Assembly: GCA_947587025.1 (NCBI GenBank)
Contig: CANPXW010000005.1
Location: 1-52,235 of the forward strand
DNA: 52,235 bases
Direction: 5' to 3'
Origin: an uncultured Oscillospiraceae bacterium
GTDB taxonomy: Bacteria > Bacillota > Clostridia > Oscillospirales > Oscillospiraceae
Under the pieces are notes generated by a model. That model ran no database searches. It was not told the DNA's origin and worked only from the letters and a program-made list of their open reading frames with translations. Made by a program: the position numbers and the translations under genes. How positions within the stretch are numbered: the first letter of the stretch is position 1; each line of letters opens with the position of its first letter. Shown here one piece after another: positions 32,223 to 42,290 of this stretch.

Positions 32223-33128
32223 CTACAGGTCCCTGATCTCTTCGCCATACGGCGTCATGAGCATATCCGCGCCGCAGTAGCGCCACCAATGCACGCGGGC
32301 GGCATCCTTGTTCCACACGCATCCGATGATCTTGATCCCATACTCGTGCAGTATATCGCAGTAGTCTTTCCGCTCAAAGACAGGTCTTGAGACCGTGACG
32401 ACATTGACCCCGCACCGGTTCAGTTCCTTTGCCAGCGACCGGGGGTGCAAATGCAGCCTGCATCGGAAAACGATGGACGGGAACGGGAACTCCTCCATGG
32501 CTTTGTGCAGAAAATCGAAGGAATACACGTGCAGGATGTAACGCTTTTTTATCTCCGGGTCCACCGCGTCCGTCACGCTGAACAGCTCCCTGTACATTGT
32601 CCGCACGTCGTCGTCATAGCGCTGGTCCACGGACTTGACCGATATGATGAACCTGGCGTCCTTATACTGCCGCGCCAGCTCCACGAATCGCTCCAGCGTC
32701 AGGGGCGTATACTTTCCCAGCGGCTTTGCCTGCTCGAACTCTTCCTTGGACAGCACCCGCCCCGCTTCATATGGCCTTCCTGGCAGGGACTGCTCGAAAC
32801 GCTCCCAATCGTGCAGCAGTATCGTCTTTCTGTCCCGGGTCAAACTCAGGTCGAGCTCGAATACCCGGCTCCCGGTCTGATAGTGATACTCGAACGCCTC
32901 TTTGCATTCCAGCAGATATGATCCATCCAACAGCCCCATACCATGACAAATGGCAGGACCTCCCTCGCACCACGAGTCGTCTGAGTGATACCGGCGCGAA
33001 GGCCCTTCCTGCTCCATGAGCATGCGGTAGTTCTCGCTGAGGAGCTGATACATCTCCTCCTTCTGCGCCCTCCGCGCGCGCAGATTGAACCATTTTCTCT
33101 TAAACCAGCCGACCGAACTGTTTCCCAT
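32223..33128 (-). CDS. Glycerophosphodiester phosphodiesterase-like protein
   Basis: 301 residues. A basic N-terminal helix of about 25 residues is followed by a GDPD-type barrel: AICHGMGLLDG, a glutamate/aspartate pair in RVFELDLSLTRDRKTILLHDWE (metal and catalytic His), FIISVKSV, and a C-terminal IIGCVWNKDAAR with GADMLMTPY. There is no signal peptide, so it probably acts in the cytoplasm. GDPDs split glycerophosphodiesters into glycerol 3-phosphate and an alcohol. Here it may supply glycerol 3-phosphate to the TagD-like enzyme or trim a phosphodiester on the glycan. The role is inferred from context. Confidence 0.8.
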   Translation of the reverse strand: MGNSSVGWFKRKWFNLRARRAQKEEMYQLLSENYRMLMEQEGPSRRYHSDDSWCEGGPAICHGMGLLDGSYLLECKEAFEYHYQTGSRVFELDLSLTRDRKTILLHDWERFEQSLPGRPYEAGRVLSKEEFEQAKPLGKYTPLTLERFVELARQYKDARFIISVKSVDQRYDDDVRTMYRELFSVTDAVDPEIKKRYILHVYSFDFLHKAMEEFPFPSIVFRCRLHLHPRSLAKELNRCGVNVVTVSRPVFERKDYCDILHEYGIKIIGCVWNKDAARVHWWRYCGADMLMTPYGEEIRDL

Positions 33129-33144
33129 ATTTTCTCCTTCGCTT

Positions 33145-34614
33145 TTATGATTCCCCGCGCCGTATCGCCCGCCACAGACCGTTTACACGGGCCATGAGTT
33201 CTCTGCGCTTCAGCAGCGCCACGGCCACAGCCGCCAGCAGCAGGCCGTACCGGACCCAAAAGTGTCCGTACAGCGCCATGACAGCGAACATCGCCGCGAT
33301 GCACCCGCCGGTCAGCACGACGATCTTTTTCAGTTCAAATGTCCTGCCCACGTTCATCTTCCGCAGCAGCCGAACCGCCATGGCCCCATGGAAGACCATG
33401 TTGGCCAGGTAACAGATCAGCGTCGTATACGCCGCTGCCAGATAGCCGTACTGCGGTATGGCGATCGCGTTGAGTATCACGTTCAGCACCGCAGAAAGCA
33501 CGCTGGACACGGCGATCATTCTGTTTTTTTCGTAATAGAATTCGGCGTTTATGAACGTCTGCGTCAGCCAGACCAGCATCACGCCGATCGTCACCGGCGG
33601 TATGACGTAGATGGCCTGCGAATACTCGGCCGAGGCAAACACCTTCATCAGCTCCGGTGCCATGAATATCAGCAGCATATGGAAGGCCGCGACCATGAGC
33701 ATGAGCAGGCTGCCTGTCTTGGCCACCCGTTCGTGCTCGCCGCGCTGCATCTTCTGGAACTGCCACGGGATGTAGCTGCTGTTGACCGCCTGGTTGACGA
33801 TGGCGATAGCCGTCGCCGCAGAGTAAGCCACGCTGTATATCCCGGCGGCGCTGGCGCTGTCCAGCCGCTCGATCATGATCCTATCGGCCTGGTTAAGGAT
33901 GTTCTGGGACAGATAATACGGTATCAGCGGTATATTGAACCGCAGCGCGAAGCTCCAGTATTCCCGGACGTACAGGCTCCGGCTCTTTCGGAAGATCGAC
34001 GCCCACGCCACCAGTCCGACCATCGCAGCCGGCAGCACATAGCCCAATATCGCGCCCATGGCCTTGTCGCCGCCAACGTGCCGGAGATGCTCTATGAACC
34101 CGATCTTCAGCACCGGCGTCGCCAGCGCCGTGAAAACCGTGCATATGACGATCAGGCGGTATTTGAACTCGTAGCGGTTCTCCCGGAACCACAGGTCTAT
34201 CGCGCCCTGGCCGTACATCCATACGATCAGCAGCAGACACGCCGTCCTCCCCAGGCCCGTATGCGCCGTCACCCAGTTCTGCGCGCCCAGCAGTATGCCC
34301 AGGCACACCGTGGTCAGCAGTATCATCAGTCCCGCGACAGACGAGGTATAGCGGCGTCTGTCCGCGTCGTACCGCTTCATGCCCACATAGTATCCGTTGG
34401 CGTACAGCGACAGTGTCCCGAATATGATGAAGATGTTGCCGTATGAGACAAAAACGCTGTACCGGCCATACTCCGCCGTCGTGAGCATCCTGGTGATGAT
34501 CGGCACCGTCAGCATCACGATCGCTTTCTGCACCGCGCTGCATACGAACGACCAGAACGACACTTTTGCCGCCACCGGGATATGTCGGTACCTATCCGCC
34601 AGTCTTTTGATCAT
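33145..34614 (-). CDS. Wzx-type oligosaccharide flippase
   Basis: 489 residues with about 12-14 membrane helices. The family opening SFVCSAVQKAIVMLTVPIITRMLTTAEYGRYSVF and the central LRFNIPLIPYYLSQNILNQADRIMI are typical of MOP-superfamily polysaccharide exporters. It moves lipid-linked repeat units to the outer membrane face. With the EpsG-like polymerase it makes this a Wzx/Wzy-type locus. It overlaps the DUF115-like gene by 4 nt (ATGA). Confidence 0.95.
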   Translation of the reverse strand: MIKRLADRYRHIPVAAKVSFWSFVCSAVQKAIVMLTVPIITRMLTTAEYGRYSVFVSYGNIFIIFGTLSLYANGYYVGMKRYDADRRRYTSSVAGLMILLTTVCLGILLGAQNWVTAHTGLGRTACLLLIVWMYGQGAIDLWFRENRYEFKYRLIVICTVFTALATPVLKIGFIEHLRHVGGDKAMGAILGYVLPAAMVGLVAWASIFRKSRSLYVREYWSFALRFNIPLIPYYLSQNILNQADRIMIERLDSASAAGIYSVAYSAATAIAIVNQAVNSSYIPWQFQKMQRGEHERVAKTGSLLMLMVAAFHMLLIFMAPELMKVFASAEYSQAIYVIPPVTIGVMLVWLTQTFINAEFYYEKNRMIAVSSVLSAVLNVILNAIAIPQYGYLAAAYTTLICYLANMVFHGAMAVRLLRKMNVGRTFELKKIVVLTGGCIAAMFAVMALYGHFWVRYGLLLAAVAVALLKRRELMARVNGLWRAIRRGES

Positions 34615-35435
34615 TGGAAAAGGCTGTCAAGATCGACCCGCTCGAACACTTCCAGCTTCCCTCCACGAGTGGCGTTGAACACTTTCACGCCATGCCCGTC
34701 ACAGTATGCCTTCGCCGACTCATAGGCCAGCGTCGCTTTCCCCTGATTGAACGGGAACAGTGTCGTATAACCCGAACTGAAATGGTCTGGCACGTCTTGC
34801 CGCACGATGTTGCCGCTCTCATCTACGGACACCGCATAGTTGTGGTCGACGCCCAGCAGATATATCTCCGAAAAGCCCATGTAAACCGCCAGCTGCAAAC
34901 ACATATAGGTGACGGTCATCGGTGAATATATGCAGTCGCTCGCATCGGCTGAAAACGGCAGCAACCCGGTAGTATTACCGATTCCCTTCATTCTCACATA
35001 GCAGGAACTATTCACAGCGGTGCCTTTCCGGTTCAGATCGATACACGTGAACATCTGGCAGGATATTTTATTCTCTATGTCATCTTTTATTCTAGAAAGC
35101 AGCTTCAGATCGGATACACAGTAATAGCTGGGCCGCCAGTCGGTCTTTGCGAAAATATCATATATCTGATTCACGCCGAAACAGACCTCTTCTTTCAACA
35201 TGGACAGGTCCTCCGGCGTCAGGCTCGGGCCATTTCCTATGATGAAGCACCGCTCCCCCCTATGTTTGTCCCGGTACCCCTCTAGGACCGCCGCAGTCGA
35301 GTTCAGGAGTCTCCGGTTCGCCGGCGCATACCGTGCGGCGTACGCCGCCTCACGGAGCGGCTTGAGCGTCGCCCTGTAAACAGGACGTAATCTCTCTTTT
35401 AGTTTTATCCATTGTTGGTTATAATTCAGGTCCAT
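34611..35435 (-). CDS. DUF115/GT42-like glycan transferase candidate
   Basis: 274 residues from ATG 35435, with AAGGAG 7 nt upstream; the ATG at 35441 is too close to it. The N-terminal part is helical and basic. The core begins RCFIIGNGPSLTPEDLSML and includes FGVNQIYDIF, YYCVSDLKLL, PMTVTYMCLQLAVYMGFSEIYLLGVDHNYA. That order matches DUF115/MptE-like proteins and the CMP-sialic-acid transferases of GT42 (Cst-II). It may attach one of the CMP-activated compounds made in this locus. The transferase role is inferred; no enzymatic family was confirmed. Confidence 0.72.
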   Translation of the reverse strand: MDLNYNQQWIKLKERLRPVYRATLKPLREAAYAARYAPANRRLLNSTAAVLEGYRDKHRGERCFIIGNGPSLTPEDLSMLKEEVCFGVNQIYDIFAKTDWRPSYYCVSDLKLLSRIKDDIENKISCQMFTCIDLNRKGTAVNSSCYVRMKGIGNTTGLLPFSADASDCIYSPMTVTYMCLQLAVYMGFSEIYLLGVDHNYAVSVDESGNIVRQDVPDHFSSGYTTLFPFNQGKATLAYESAKAYCDGHGVKVFNATRGGKLEVFERVDLDSLFQ

Positions 35436-35498
35436 TTCCATTCTCCTTACTGTATTGCGCCGTCAGCTATCATCCTGTCATCTGCTCATAGCGCTCGG

Positions 35499-36620
35499 TC
35501 ACATGCCGGTCCCTGTGATAAAAAACACCGTATACGGGTTCATCCTTAGAGCATAGGCTGCTGCCAAGAGGGCAAAAAAGCCTATCGTGAGCAGCTGTAT
35601 CATTTCTCCGTTCACTCCAAGCACCCGCAAACCGACACGCGGGAACATCTCTTTCTGAGCATATGTTCCCTTCCCTGACAACAGCCTGTCGAGTATAAGC
35701 GGGACCAGCACCACCACATATACATAAAAGAACATCGACAAGCGGTAAGCTACGATCGTATGTTCCGAAAAGAGCACCAACAACGCTGCTGCAAAAAACA
35801 CGCAATTTGTCATAAAGTTCTCGAGCTTGGAGGGTTTCACGAATACCCACTTCGCTAGGAAAAACAGCCCGATCATGAGCAGCAGCCTCGGGTCCCATAG
35901 CTTGAAAGGATAGGCATATACGCTGCTGGCATATTGCCAGTATTTTTTATAAAAATAATCCGCACCCATGCTGTCAAGCGTAAACAAAGCGAGCCGATCG
36001 ATCCCCACGACTTTTACGAACAGCGCTTCCGCAAACAGTACGATTAACCCAATATACTTGTCGACGCGGACGTGATATAGCGGGAGGAGAAGCACGCAGA
36101 TCAGCGCTGTTGTGTGGAAAAGCGCGGCGGCGATCAGCGCGAGAAAATAGCCCACATAGTTTTTCTCTGTGATATACATGCCGCACAGTGTCGTTATCCC
36201 TATCGCCACCGCGCTCCGGGCAGTCTGCATATCGAATGGAAAGAAGAACTGGAAATATACCAGTAACGAGAGGAGCCATCTGCCGGACAGCTTTCTGATC
36301 ATCGCGCCCAGACACATCAAACCAATGAAATTCATTGCCATTACCTTGAATTGCGGATAAAGATGCAGTCTGTTGACGATCAGCGCGAGAATACAATAGC
36401 CGGGCTCCATGCCTGTATCATTTCGGAATACATCCGCGAGCGTCAAAATATCCTGCCCCCGCCTGATATATGTAGCATAATCAAGATCATTGCTTCTGCA
36501 GCCAGCAAAGGCAATCATCAACAGGAGCACGAGCCAGAATTTCTGTTTGGGGCAGTTATATCTTCCGAGTTTGAAATTAAACAAGGAAACTATAAAAATC
36601 AAAACAAAATATGGCCACAT
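35499..36620 (-). CDS. EpsG/Wzy-like polysaccharide polymerase
   Basis: 373 residues with about 10-12 membrane helices. The opening FVLIFIVSLFNFKLG, the FAGCRSNDLDYATYIRRG loop, and the helix FDMQTARSAVAIGITTLCGMYI fit the EpsG family. Its probable job is to polymerise repeat units outside the membrane. Codon use is more AT-rich than the surrounding genes, as is usual for Wzy genes. Confidence 0.87.
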   Translation of the reverse strand: MWPYFVLIFIVSLFNFKLGRYNCPKQKFWLVLLLMIAFAGCRSNDLDYATYIRRGQDILTLADVFRNDTGMEPGYCILALIVNRLHLYPQFKVMAMNFIGLMCLGAMIRKLSGRWLLSLLVYFQFFFPFDMQTARSAVAIGITTLCGMYITEKNYVGYFLALIAAALFHTTALICVLLLPLYHVRVDKYIGLIVLFAEALFVKVVGIDRLALFTLDSMGADYFYKKYWQYASSVYAYPFKLWDPRLLLMIGLFFLAKWVFVKPSKLENFMTNCVFFAAALLVLFSEHTIVAYRLSMFFYVYVVVLVPLILDRLLSGKGTYAQKEMFPRVGLRVLGVNGEMIQLLTIGFFALLAAAYALRMNPYTVFFITGTGM

Positions 36621-36690
36621 TAATCATTACCTGACGCTAATCATCCCGCAGACGATGTACCGCTCTTCTCTCTTTCATTCGCATAAACGT

Positions 36691-37830
36691 TCAAGCATTT
36701 GCTCTGCAACTGCCGCTCAATCCCTTATATTCACTCTGCAACAGTTCTTTCATAGCAGACCACTGATACTTCGACAAATATAATTTCCTGGCTTTTGCAC
36801 CCATTTCACTGCGCAGTACGCTATCATCGAGCAACGCAGTCAGGGCTTCATAAAACGCTTTGACGTCGTAGTCTATTACGACGCCAATGCCGTTTTCCTC
36901 TACGATCTTATCTATCCCAGTTCCCCGGCACACGATGACCGGCTTTCCCAGTGCCAGTGCTTCATAAAATTTATTTGGGGCACAAAGCCGATGTATCCTG
37001 AGCGTTGGCTCGTAGATTGCTGACAGCACTGCGGTCTTGGCTTCCAAGTCAAGCACATCCGCATATTTCAGCGCCCCGAAGTATGCGAAACGTTCGCACT
37101 GTCCTGCCAGCTTTTCCGCTTGATCAGCATAGACACCATATCCGCCAAAAGCCATACGCATTCGGCTGTGCTGCGGATAGTCTTCCAATATCTCCCCGAT
37201 CAATCGTTTTTCTGTCAATGTCCCACAATATACATAATCATACTCATTCTCAGCGCGTGGCACTTCCTGTATATCCGGAGAATTGCATATCACAATTACT
37301 CTTTTCGGCCTCGCATTTTTTATCTGCTCCCGGCGTTCCTCCGTACATATGATCGTAACATCCGATGCGTCGACGACTTTTGTCTCTATATAATCGGCAA
37401 GCGCTTTCAGCATCTGCGGCATAGTATGCGCGTCGACATAGTAATCAAAAATATCATACACAAGTTTTATTTTGTTTTTCACACAGTATCTCCACGCGCA
37501 AATACCGCAGTCCAAATCGCAGGCGTGCACGATGAAAATACCTTCTGTGCGGTCCAGCTGCCTCCGCAACCAGCGGAACCAACCGATTAGTTTGGAGATA
37601 TTCCGCATCCCGATTCCCTTGCTTGCTTCGGCCTCATAGAACACGAACTCAACCGTTTCTGTGTCACCAAAGACATCGCCACATCTTATCTCAGCCATGC
37701 CATCTCTGTTCCACGCAAAGACTTTGACACGGTATCCCACTTCCACCAAGGCCATGATCTCCTTCGTTGCCCGCGAATCGTCATAAATATTTGACGCTCT
37801 GATATAGGCAACTTTTCCATCAGTCATCAT
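36691..37830 (-). CDS. Glycosyltransferase family 4-like protein
   Basis: 379 residues with two Rossmann-like halves (GT-B). N-terminal VAYIRASNIYDDSRATKEIMAL and FIVHACDLDCGICAWRYC, then a second domain with RIHRLCAPNKFYEALALGKPVIVCRGTGIDKIVEENGIGVV, the nucleotide-sugar binding E..A.GKPVI element. It adds a sugar to the lipid-linked unit. Donor and acceptor are not predictable. The gene is more AT-rich than most of the window. Confidence 0.88.
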   Translation of the reverse strand: MMTDGKVAYIRASNIYDDSRATKEIMALVEVGYRVKVFAWNRDGMAEIRCGDVFGDTETVEFVFYEAEASKGIGMRNISKLIGWFRWLRRQLDRTEGIFIVHACDLDCGICAWRYCVKNKIKLVYDIFDYYVDAHTMPQMLKALADYIETKVVDASDVTIICTEERREQIKNARPKRVIVICNSPDIQEVPRAENEYDYVYCGTLTEKRLIGEILEDYPQHSRMRMAFGGYGVYADQAEKLAGQCERFAYFGALKYADVLDLEAKTAVLSAIYEPTLRIHRLCAPNKFYEALALGKPVIVCRGTGIDKIVEENGIGVVIDYDVKAFYEALTALLDDSVLRSEMGAKARKLYLSKYQWSAMKELLQSEYKGLSGSCRANA

Positions 37831-37892
37831 CCTGTTTTTACCTTTTTGCTTTCCTATCGGCTGTCATGAGCCGGAATCTTTATCCTCGCCTC

Positions 37893-39143
37893 TCAGTCCC
37901 GTCTGAACAGATCTCTCGTATAGACCTTGTCCCACACGTCGTCCAGGCTGGGGTCGTAGCGATTGGCAAGGATGGCCTGGCTCTCCGCCTTGAACCGCTC
38001 CAGGTCGTTCACCACCGCGCTGCCGAAAAACGTGCTTCCATCCTCCAACGTCGGCTCGTACACGATCACCGTCGCGCCCTTCGCCTTGATGCGCTTCATC
38101 ACGCCCTGGATGCTGCTCTGCCGGAAGTTGTCCGAGTTCGACTTCATCGTCAGCCGGTATACCCCGATCACGCACCGCCGCTCCTCGCCGGCGCTGTAAT
38201 CGCCGCGGTTGTAGTAATCGTAGTACCCTGCCATCCGCAGCACCCGGTCTGCGATAAAGTCCTTCCTCGTCCGGTTGCTCTCCACGATCGCCTGGATGAG
38301 GTTCTCCGGCACGTCACGGTAGTTTGCCAGCAGCTGCTTGGTATCCTTCGGCAGGCAGTACCCGCCATAGCCGAAGCTCGGGTTGTTGTAATGGTCCCCG
38401 ATGCGCGGGTCCAGACACACGCCGTGGATGATCTGCGCCGTATCCAGCCCCTTCATCTCCGCGTATGTGTCCAGCTCGTTGAAAAAGCTCACCCGCAGCG
38501 CCAGGTATGTATTGGCGAACAGCTTCACCGCTTCCGCTTCCGTGAAGCCCATCACCATGGTGGGCACCTCTTCCTTCAGCGCCCCCTCCTTCAGCAGCGC
38601 CGCGAACTCCTCTGCCGCCCGCACCAGCCGCTGGTCCTTCATATCCGTCCCTACGATGATGCGGCTGGGATAGAGGTTGTCGTACAGCGCCCTGCTCTCC
38701 CGCAGAAATTCCGGGCTGAACAGGATGTTCCTGCTCCCCGTTCTGGCACGCACCGCCTCCGTATACCCCACCGGGATGGTGGACTTGATGACGATGATCG
38801 CCTCCGGCGCGTACTCCATCACCTGCTCTATCACCGTGTCCACCGCCGAGGTGTCGAAGTAATTCTTGCTCGAATCGTAGTTCGTGGGCGTGGCGATGAT
38901 CACCAGCCCTGCGCCCGTATAGGCCTCTTTCGCGTCCGTGGTCACCGTCAGGTCCAGCGCCTTCGTCGCCAGATACTCCTCTATCTCTCTATCCTGGATA
39001 GGGGACTTCTTTTCCCTGTTGAGCTTGTCCGCCTTGGCCGGCGTCAGGCACGTGGCATACACATGATGCCGCTGTGCCAGCAGCACCGCCAGACTCAGCC
39101 CCACATAGCCGATGCCCGCTACCGCGATCTTCTTGTTGGTCAT
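37893..39143 (-). CDS. UDP-glucose/GDP-mannose dehydrogenase family protein
   Basis: 416 residues. The NAD-binding [20 protein letters not shown], the middle [16 protein letters not shown] and [24 protein letters not shown], and the catalytic Cys in [14 protein letters not shown] are all present. It oxidises a UDP-sugar to a uronic acid, most likely UDP-glucose to UDP-glucuronate, which suggests an acidic polysaccharide. UDP-GlcNAc/GalNAc-type substrates remain possible. Confidence 0.93.
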   Translation of the reverse strand: MTNKKIAVAGIGYVGLSLAVLLAQRHHVYATCLTPAKADKLNREKKSPIQDREIEEYLATKALDLTVTTDAKEAYTGAGLVIIATPTNYDSSKNYFDTSAVDTVIEQVMEYAPEAIIVIKSTIPVGYTEAVRARTGSRNILFSPEFLRESRALYDNLYPSRIIVGTDMKDQRLVRAAEEFAALLKEGALKEEVPTMVMGFTEAEAVKLFANTYLALRVSFFNELDTYAEMKGLDTAQIIHGVCLDPRIGDHYNNPSFGYGGYCLPKDTKQLLANYRDVPENLIQAIVESNRTRKDFIADRVLRMAGYYDYYNRGDYSAGEERRCVIGVYRLTMKSNSDNFRQSSIQGVMKRIKAKGATVIVYEPTLEDGSTFFGSAVVNDLERFKAESQAILANRYDPSLDDVWDKVYTRDLFRRD

Positions 39144-39185
39144 CGTAACTGTACCTTTCCCTGCTGACCGCCCATGGCCGTCACA

Positions 39186-40088
39186 TCATCTGTTTTTCTC
39201 CGGCAGCTTCATCCATGCGCCCACGGTCCTGCCGAACTCCGGCGGTCTGAACGTCTCCAGGCCGGCGCCATGGTACAGGGTCAGCTCTCCGAAATATATC
39301 CGGTCGCGTATGCTGTAAAAGTCCACCCGTATATGCGGGTACCCCTTCGCCAGCTCAGCGGCCAGAGTCAGCATCTCCTCTAATTTCTGCGGCGCCGGTA
39401 TCTCGCGGGCAGGGTCGTTCGGATAGTCTATCTCCGCATCTACGAAACGCCATTGCGGTGTATACAGATTCCGTTTGTGGTCTGAAAATCGGTCATAATC
39501 GACCTGGATGAGCCTGGGGACGCCATCGAAAGTGAAGACCTTATAGTCTTTCAGCTCCCTGCCGGACTCATCCGTCATATACTGCTCCGCGATGATGCGC
39601 GGCGGCACGTCCTTATATGCCCATTCCCGCACTATATCGTAATAGTTGCGGCGAAGGCATTTTTCCAGCTTCCGCCTGGCCGCCTCTCTGTCCAGCTTGC
39701 TCTTATCCTTCACGATGACCAATCCGCCCGAATCGTGCGTACATTTCAGAACGAATTGGTCGGGGAGCCCATCCAGATCGATCTGGTCAAAATGCTCCCA
39801 GACTCCCAATGTAGGAATGATATACTGGCTGCCGATGCGCTCTTCCACCCATTGTTTCGCGGCATACTTGTCCACCATGACCGTATACTCCGGCCGTCTG
39901 TCATATAACTTCATCCATTGCAGCTTTTCGTTATATGTCTGCGGATCGTCCAGGTCCAGCCGCTCGCCGGTGCGCAGGCGATAGATAAATCTGAGATACT
40001 GCTCATCATTCAGGAAGCCCAGCGGCATTCTTTTTGCCACACCCGCAAAAAAACGCCGGGGCTCTCTGACATATGCCGTCCATTTCAT
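39186..40088 (-). CDS. TupA-like ATP-grasp glycan protein
   Basis: 300 residues from ATG 40088; the frame is open to 40253 but the family N-terminus lies near KWTAYVREP. The ribosome site is weak (AAAAGAG). Motifs include TYNEKLQWMKLYDR, MVDKYAAKQWVEERIG, FVLKCTHDSGGLVIVKDKS and YPHIRVDFYSIRDRIYFGELTLYHGAGLETFRP, all typical of TupA-like ATP-grasp proteins found in capsule loci. Members have been described as glycosyltransferases or ligases of teichuronopeptide type. A ligase adding an amino acid to a uronic acid would fit the dehydrogenase next door, but is unproven. Confidence 0.88.
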   Translation of the reverse strand: MKWTAYVREPRRFFAGVAKRMPLGFLNDEQYLRFIYRLRTGERLDLDDPQTYNEKLQWMKLYDRRPEYTVMVDKYAAKQWVEERIGSQYIIPTLGVWEHFDQIDLDGLPDQFVLKCTHDSGGLVIVKDKSKLDREAARRKLEKCLRRNYYDIVREWAYKDVPPRIIAEQYMTDESGRELKDYKVFTFDGVPRLIQVDYDRFSDHKRNLYTPQWRFVDAEIDYPNDPAREIPAPQKLEEMLTLAAELAKGYPHIRVDFYSIRDRIYFGELTLYHGAGLETFRPPEFGRTVGAWMKLPEKNR

Positions 40089-40104
40089 AATACAAAGGCT
40101 CTTT

Positions 40105-41463
40105 TCATGGCGTTGTGACCGTCTGCTCTTCCACGTGTCCCGCCCAGCCGGGCGCGGCTCTCCACACGGGATACTTCTGCCACGCGATCTCCGCCAGCTT
40201 CTCCGGCGCTCCGCCGTCCACGCTGCATCGTATATCCTCATATGTCCCGTCAAATAACGGGTACTTTTTTATCCCGAACGCGTTTTTCAGATGCGGCAGT
40301 TTTTGGTAGTCAAAGCGCATCAGCCTGGCGCACACGGCGTCCACCGCGACCGGGTTCTCTCCGACGATCAGGCACCCGCAGTCCACCTTCTCGGGGTCCA
40401 GCGGGCCGTTCCCCTCTCCTCCATAGATAGCGTCCACGATCGCGATATACTTTTTTCTGCTGGAAAGCCGATCGTCCTTCAACGTCCCGCCCGGCTTCCC
40501 GTACAGCAATATCTTGTTCAGGTCCAGTATCGTTCTCCACAGCGTATCGTTCCCATACCACGCGCCGTTGCGGATCGTTTTCTGGTTGTCTCCGCATACC
40601 AAGACTGCCGCTTTCTTGAGCGGCACCAGCAGCGGCGCCAAAAAGCCGAACCGGTACGCCAGCTTTTTCGCGCGATTGGCCAGCACACTTTCTGTGCTGG
40701 CTTTTTTCGTCTCTGCCGCAAACTCGTCGCCGCCGTTGAGCGGAGTGCCCAGCGTATGGTGCGGCAGCAGATTCTTGTCCGTATTGATCCCGACGAGATT
40801 CTTCAGGCAGCAGGTGATGCCCGCTTTTTTATGGCTCTTCAGCTTGGGCATGTTGATAAACACATCCGCCGCTATGATGCTGGCGGAGACGCTGTAGCGG
40901 TTGTTGGAACCGTTGTGCGCCGCGTTGGTCCGCTCAATGTCATAATCTGCGCCATAAAGCGCGTTGCCGTGGTTATCCTTGCCGTAAAACTCGCTGGCAT
41001 CGTCCCGCAGATCGAACATCTCTTTTCCCGCCGGATCGCCGGGAAGCTCCCGCCTCTTGAGCGTTACGTGATTCTTCGATTGCAGCCACTCCTCGTCCCG
41101 CAGATCGACGATCTCGAACCGGACTTCATGCGCGGCACATATCCTCTCCCATTCGCTCACCGGCATATGCGCGAGGATCGCGTCAAATGACGACGCAGTC
41201 ATCGGCCCATCTATCAGGATGATCTTGCCCTTGCCCGCCAGTATCGGCGCCAGCGCCGCTATGACTGCAGTGATGCATGCGGGATGCGTGATGACAAAGT
41301 CCCATTCCTCGTCACGCTCACGGTGCTCTTGTACAAAGTTCGGCTTTATGGCCACGGTGTCATCTGCCCGCACCACGTCCAGAACGCCGCTTGCCATGAC
41401 GGACGCTTTGATCTTGTCCGCATCATATTCAAGACCATTGTAGAGGTATACTCTTTGTTCCAT
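40105..41463 (-). CDS. DUF362-domain protein
   Basis: 452 residues. TVAIKPNFVQEH, GKIILIDGP, ADVFINMPKLKSHKKAGITCCLKNLVGI and the C-terminal GENPVAVDAVCARLM mark the DUF362 family. The 4Fe-4S ferredoxin motifs carried by many relatives are absent. Family members occur in surface-glycan loci of Firmicutes and elsewhere, with unknown chemistry. It starts 29 nt after the GT2 gene. Confidence 0.85.
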   Translation of the reverse strand: MEQRVYLYNGLEYDADKIKASVMASGVLDVVRADDTVAIKPNFVQEHRERDEEWDFVITHPACITAVIAALAPILAGKGKIILIDGPMTASSFDAILAHMPVSEWERICAAHEVRFEIVDLRDEEWLQSKNHVTLKRRELPGDPAGKEMFDLRDDASEFYGKDNHGNALYGADYDIERTNAAHNGSNNRYSVSASIIAADVFINMPKLKSHKKAGITCCLKNLVGINTDKNLLPHHTLGTPLNGGDEFAAETKKASTESVLANRAKKLAYRFGFLAPLLVPLKKAAVLVCGDNQKTIRNGAWYGNDTLWRTILDLNKILLYGKPGGTLKDDRLSSRKKYIAIVDAIYGGEGNGPLDPEKVDCGCLIVGENPVAVDAVCARLMRFDYQKLPHLKNAFGIKKYPLFDGTYEDIRCSVDGGAPEKLAEIAWQKYPVWRAAPGWAGHVEEQTVTTP

Positions 41464-41492
41464 CTCGCCGGTATCTCACTTATTTCGTCTTG

Positions 41493-42287
41493 TCATTTCT
41501 CCCGCACACACAAGCCGAGCCCGGTCCCCTTGATGACCGCCCAGCAGCACATATACCAGCAGCTGCGGAAAAGCCCCAGCTTTTCGATGTCGTGATACAG
41601 CTCCCACTGGTATTTGATGAGCTTCAGCTTGTTGTGGCTCGTCGAACCTTCTCTCACGCGGTAACATGCCAGCACCTCCGGCATCCCCGCGCAATACCCG
41701 GCGTCCTTCACCACCCGCAGCCACAGCGCAAAATCATTGCGTTTTTTTATCAGCGGCACCTCATATTTTCCCAGCGCCCGCTGGTCGTACATCACCGTAA
41801 GGTTGCCGATGGGGCACGACAGCCGCAGCATTTTTCCGCGATCCGTCTTTTCCGGCGGTATGAGCACCTTATGCAGGCTGTTGCCCGCCTCGTCCATCTG
41901 TTCGTACGCCGTGCAGGAAAAAGACGCTCCCTTTTCCTCCATGAACCGGATCTGCTTCTCCAGCTTCTCCGGCAGCCATATATCGTCGCTGTCCAGAAAC
42001 GCCACGTACCGCCCGCGCGCACGCCGTATCGCCTCCGTCCGCGCCACGCTCGGACCGCCGTTGGCGTCCAGTCGTGTGTAATGGATCGACGGATACTCCT
42101 CTATATACGGCCTTATCACCTCATACGTGTCGTCCGTACTGCAGTCGTCTACGATCTCTAGCTCCCATTCGCTCACCGTCTGCGCGATCACTGACCGGAT
42201 AGACGCCTCTATGAACCGCCCGCAGTTATATGTCGGCATCACTACTGATACCAACGGCTCATGTTTCTCTTCTCCTGCAAAACCCAT
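41493..42287 (-). CDS. Glycosyltransferase family 2 protein
   Basis: 264 residues of GT-A fold: VSVVMPTYNCGRFIEASIRSV at the N-terminus, IVDDCSTDDT, the metal-binding DSDD in AFLDSDDIW, and KRNDFALWLRV later. No membrane helices are obvious. It transfers a sugar to the growing repeat unit. It starts 3 nt after the priming transferase gene, so it may act second in assembly. Confidence 0.93.
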   Translation of the reverse strand: MGFAGEEKHEPLVSVVMPTYNCGRFIEASIRSVIAQTVSEWELEIVDDCSTDDTYEVIRPYIEEYPSIHYTRLDANGGPSVARTEAIRRARGRYVAFLDSDDIWLPEKLEKQIRFMEEKGASFSCTAYEQMDEAGNSLHKVLIPPEKTDRGKMLRLSCPIGNLTVMYDQRALGKYEVPLIKKRNDFALWLRVVKDAGYCAGMPEVLACYRVREGSTSHNKLKLIKYQWELYHDIEKLGLFRSCWYMCCWAVIKGTGLGLCVREK

Positions 42288-42290
42288 CAG

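Noticed and set aside
35250-35262. A run of six G on the coding strand in the DUF115-like gene
   Set aside because: Shorter than the other tracts, in frame within a conserved motif region, and similar to C6 runs seen in household genes such as proB; not counted as a contingency tract.
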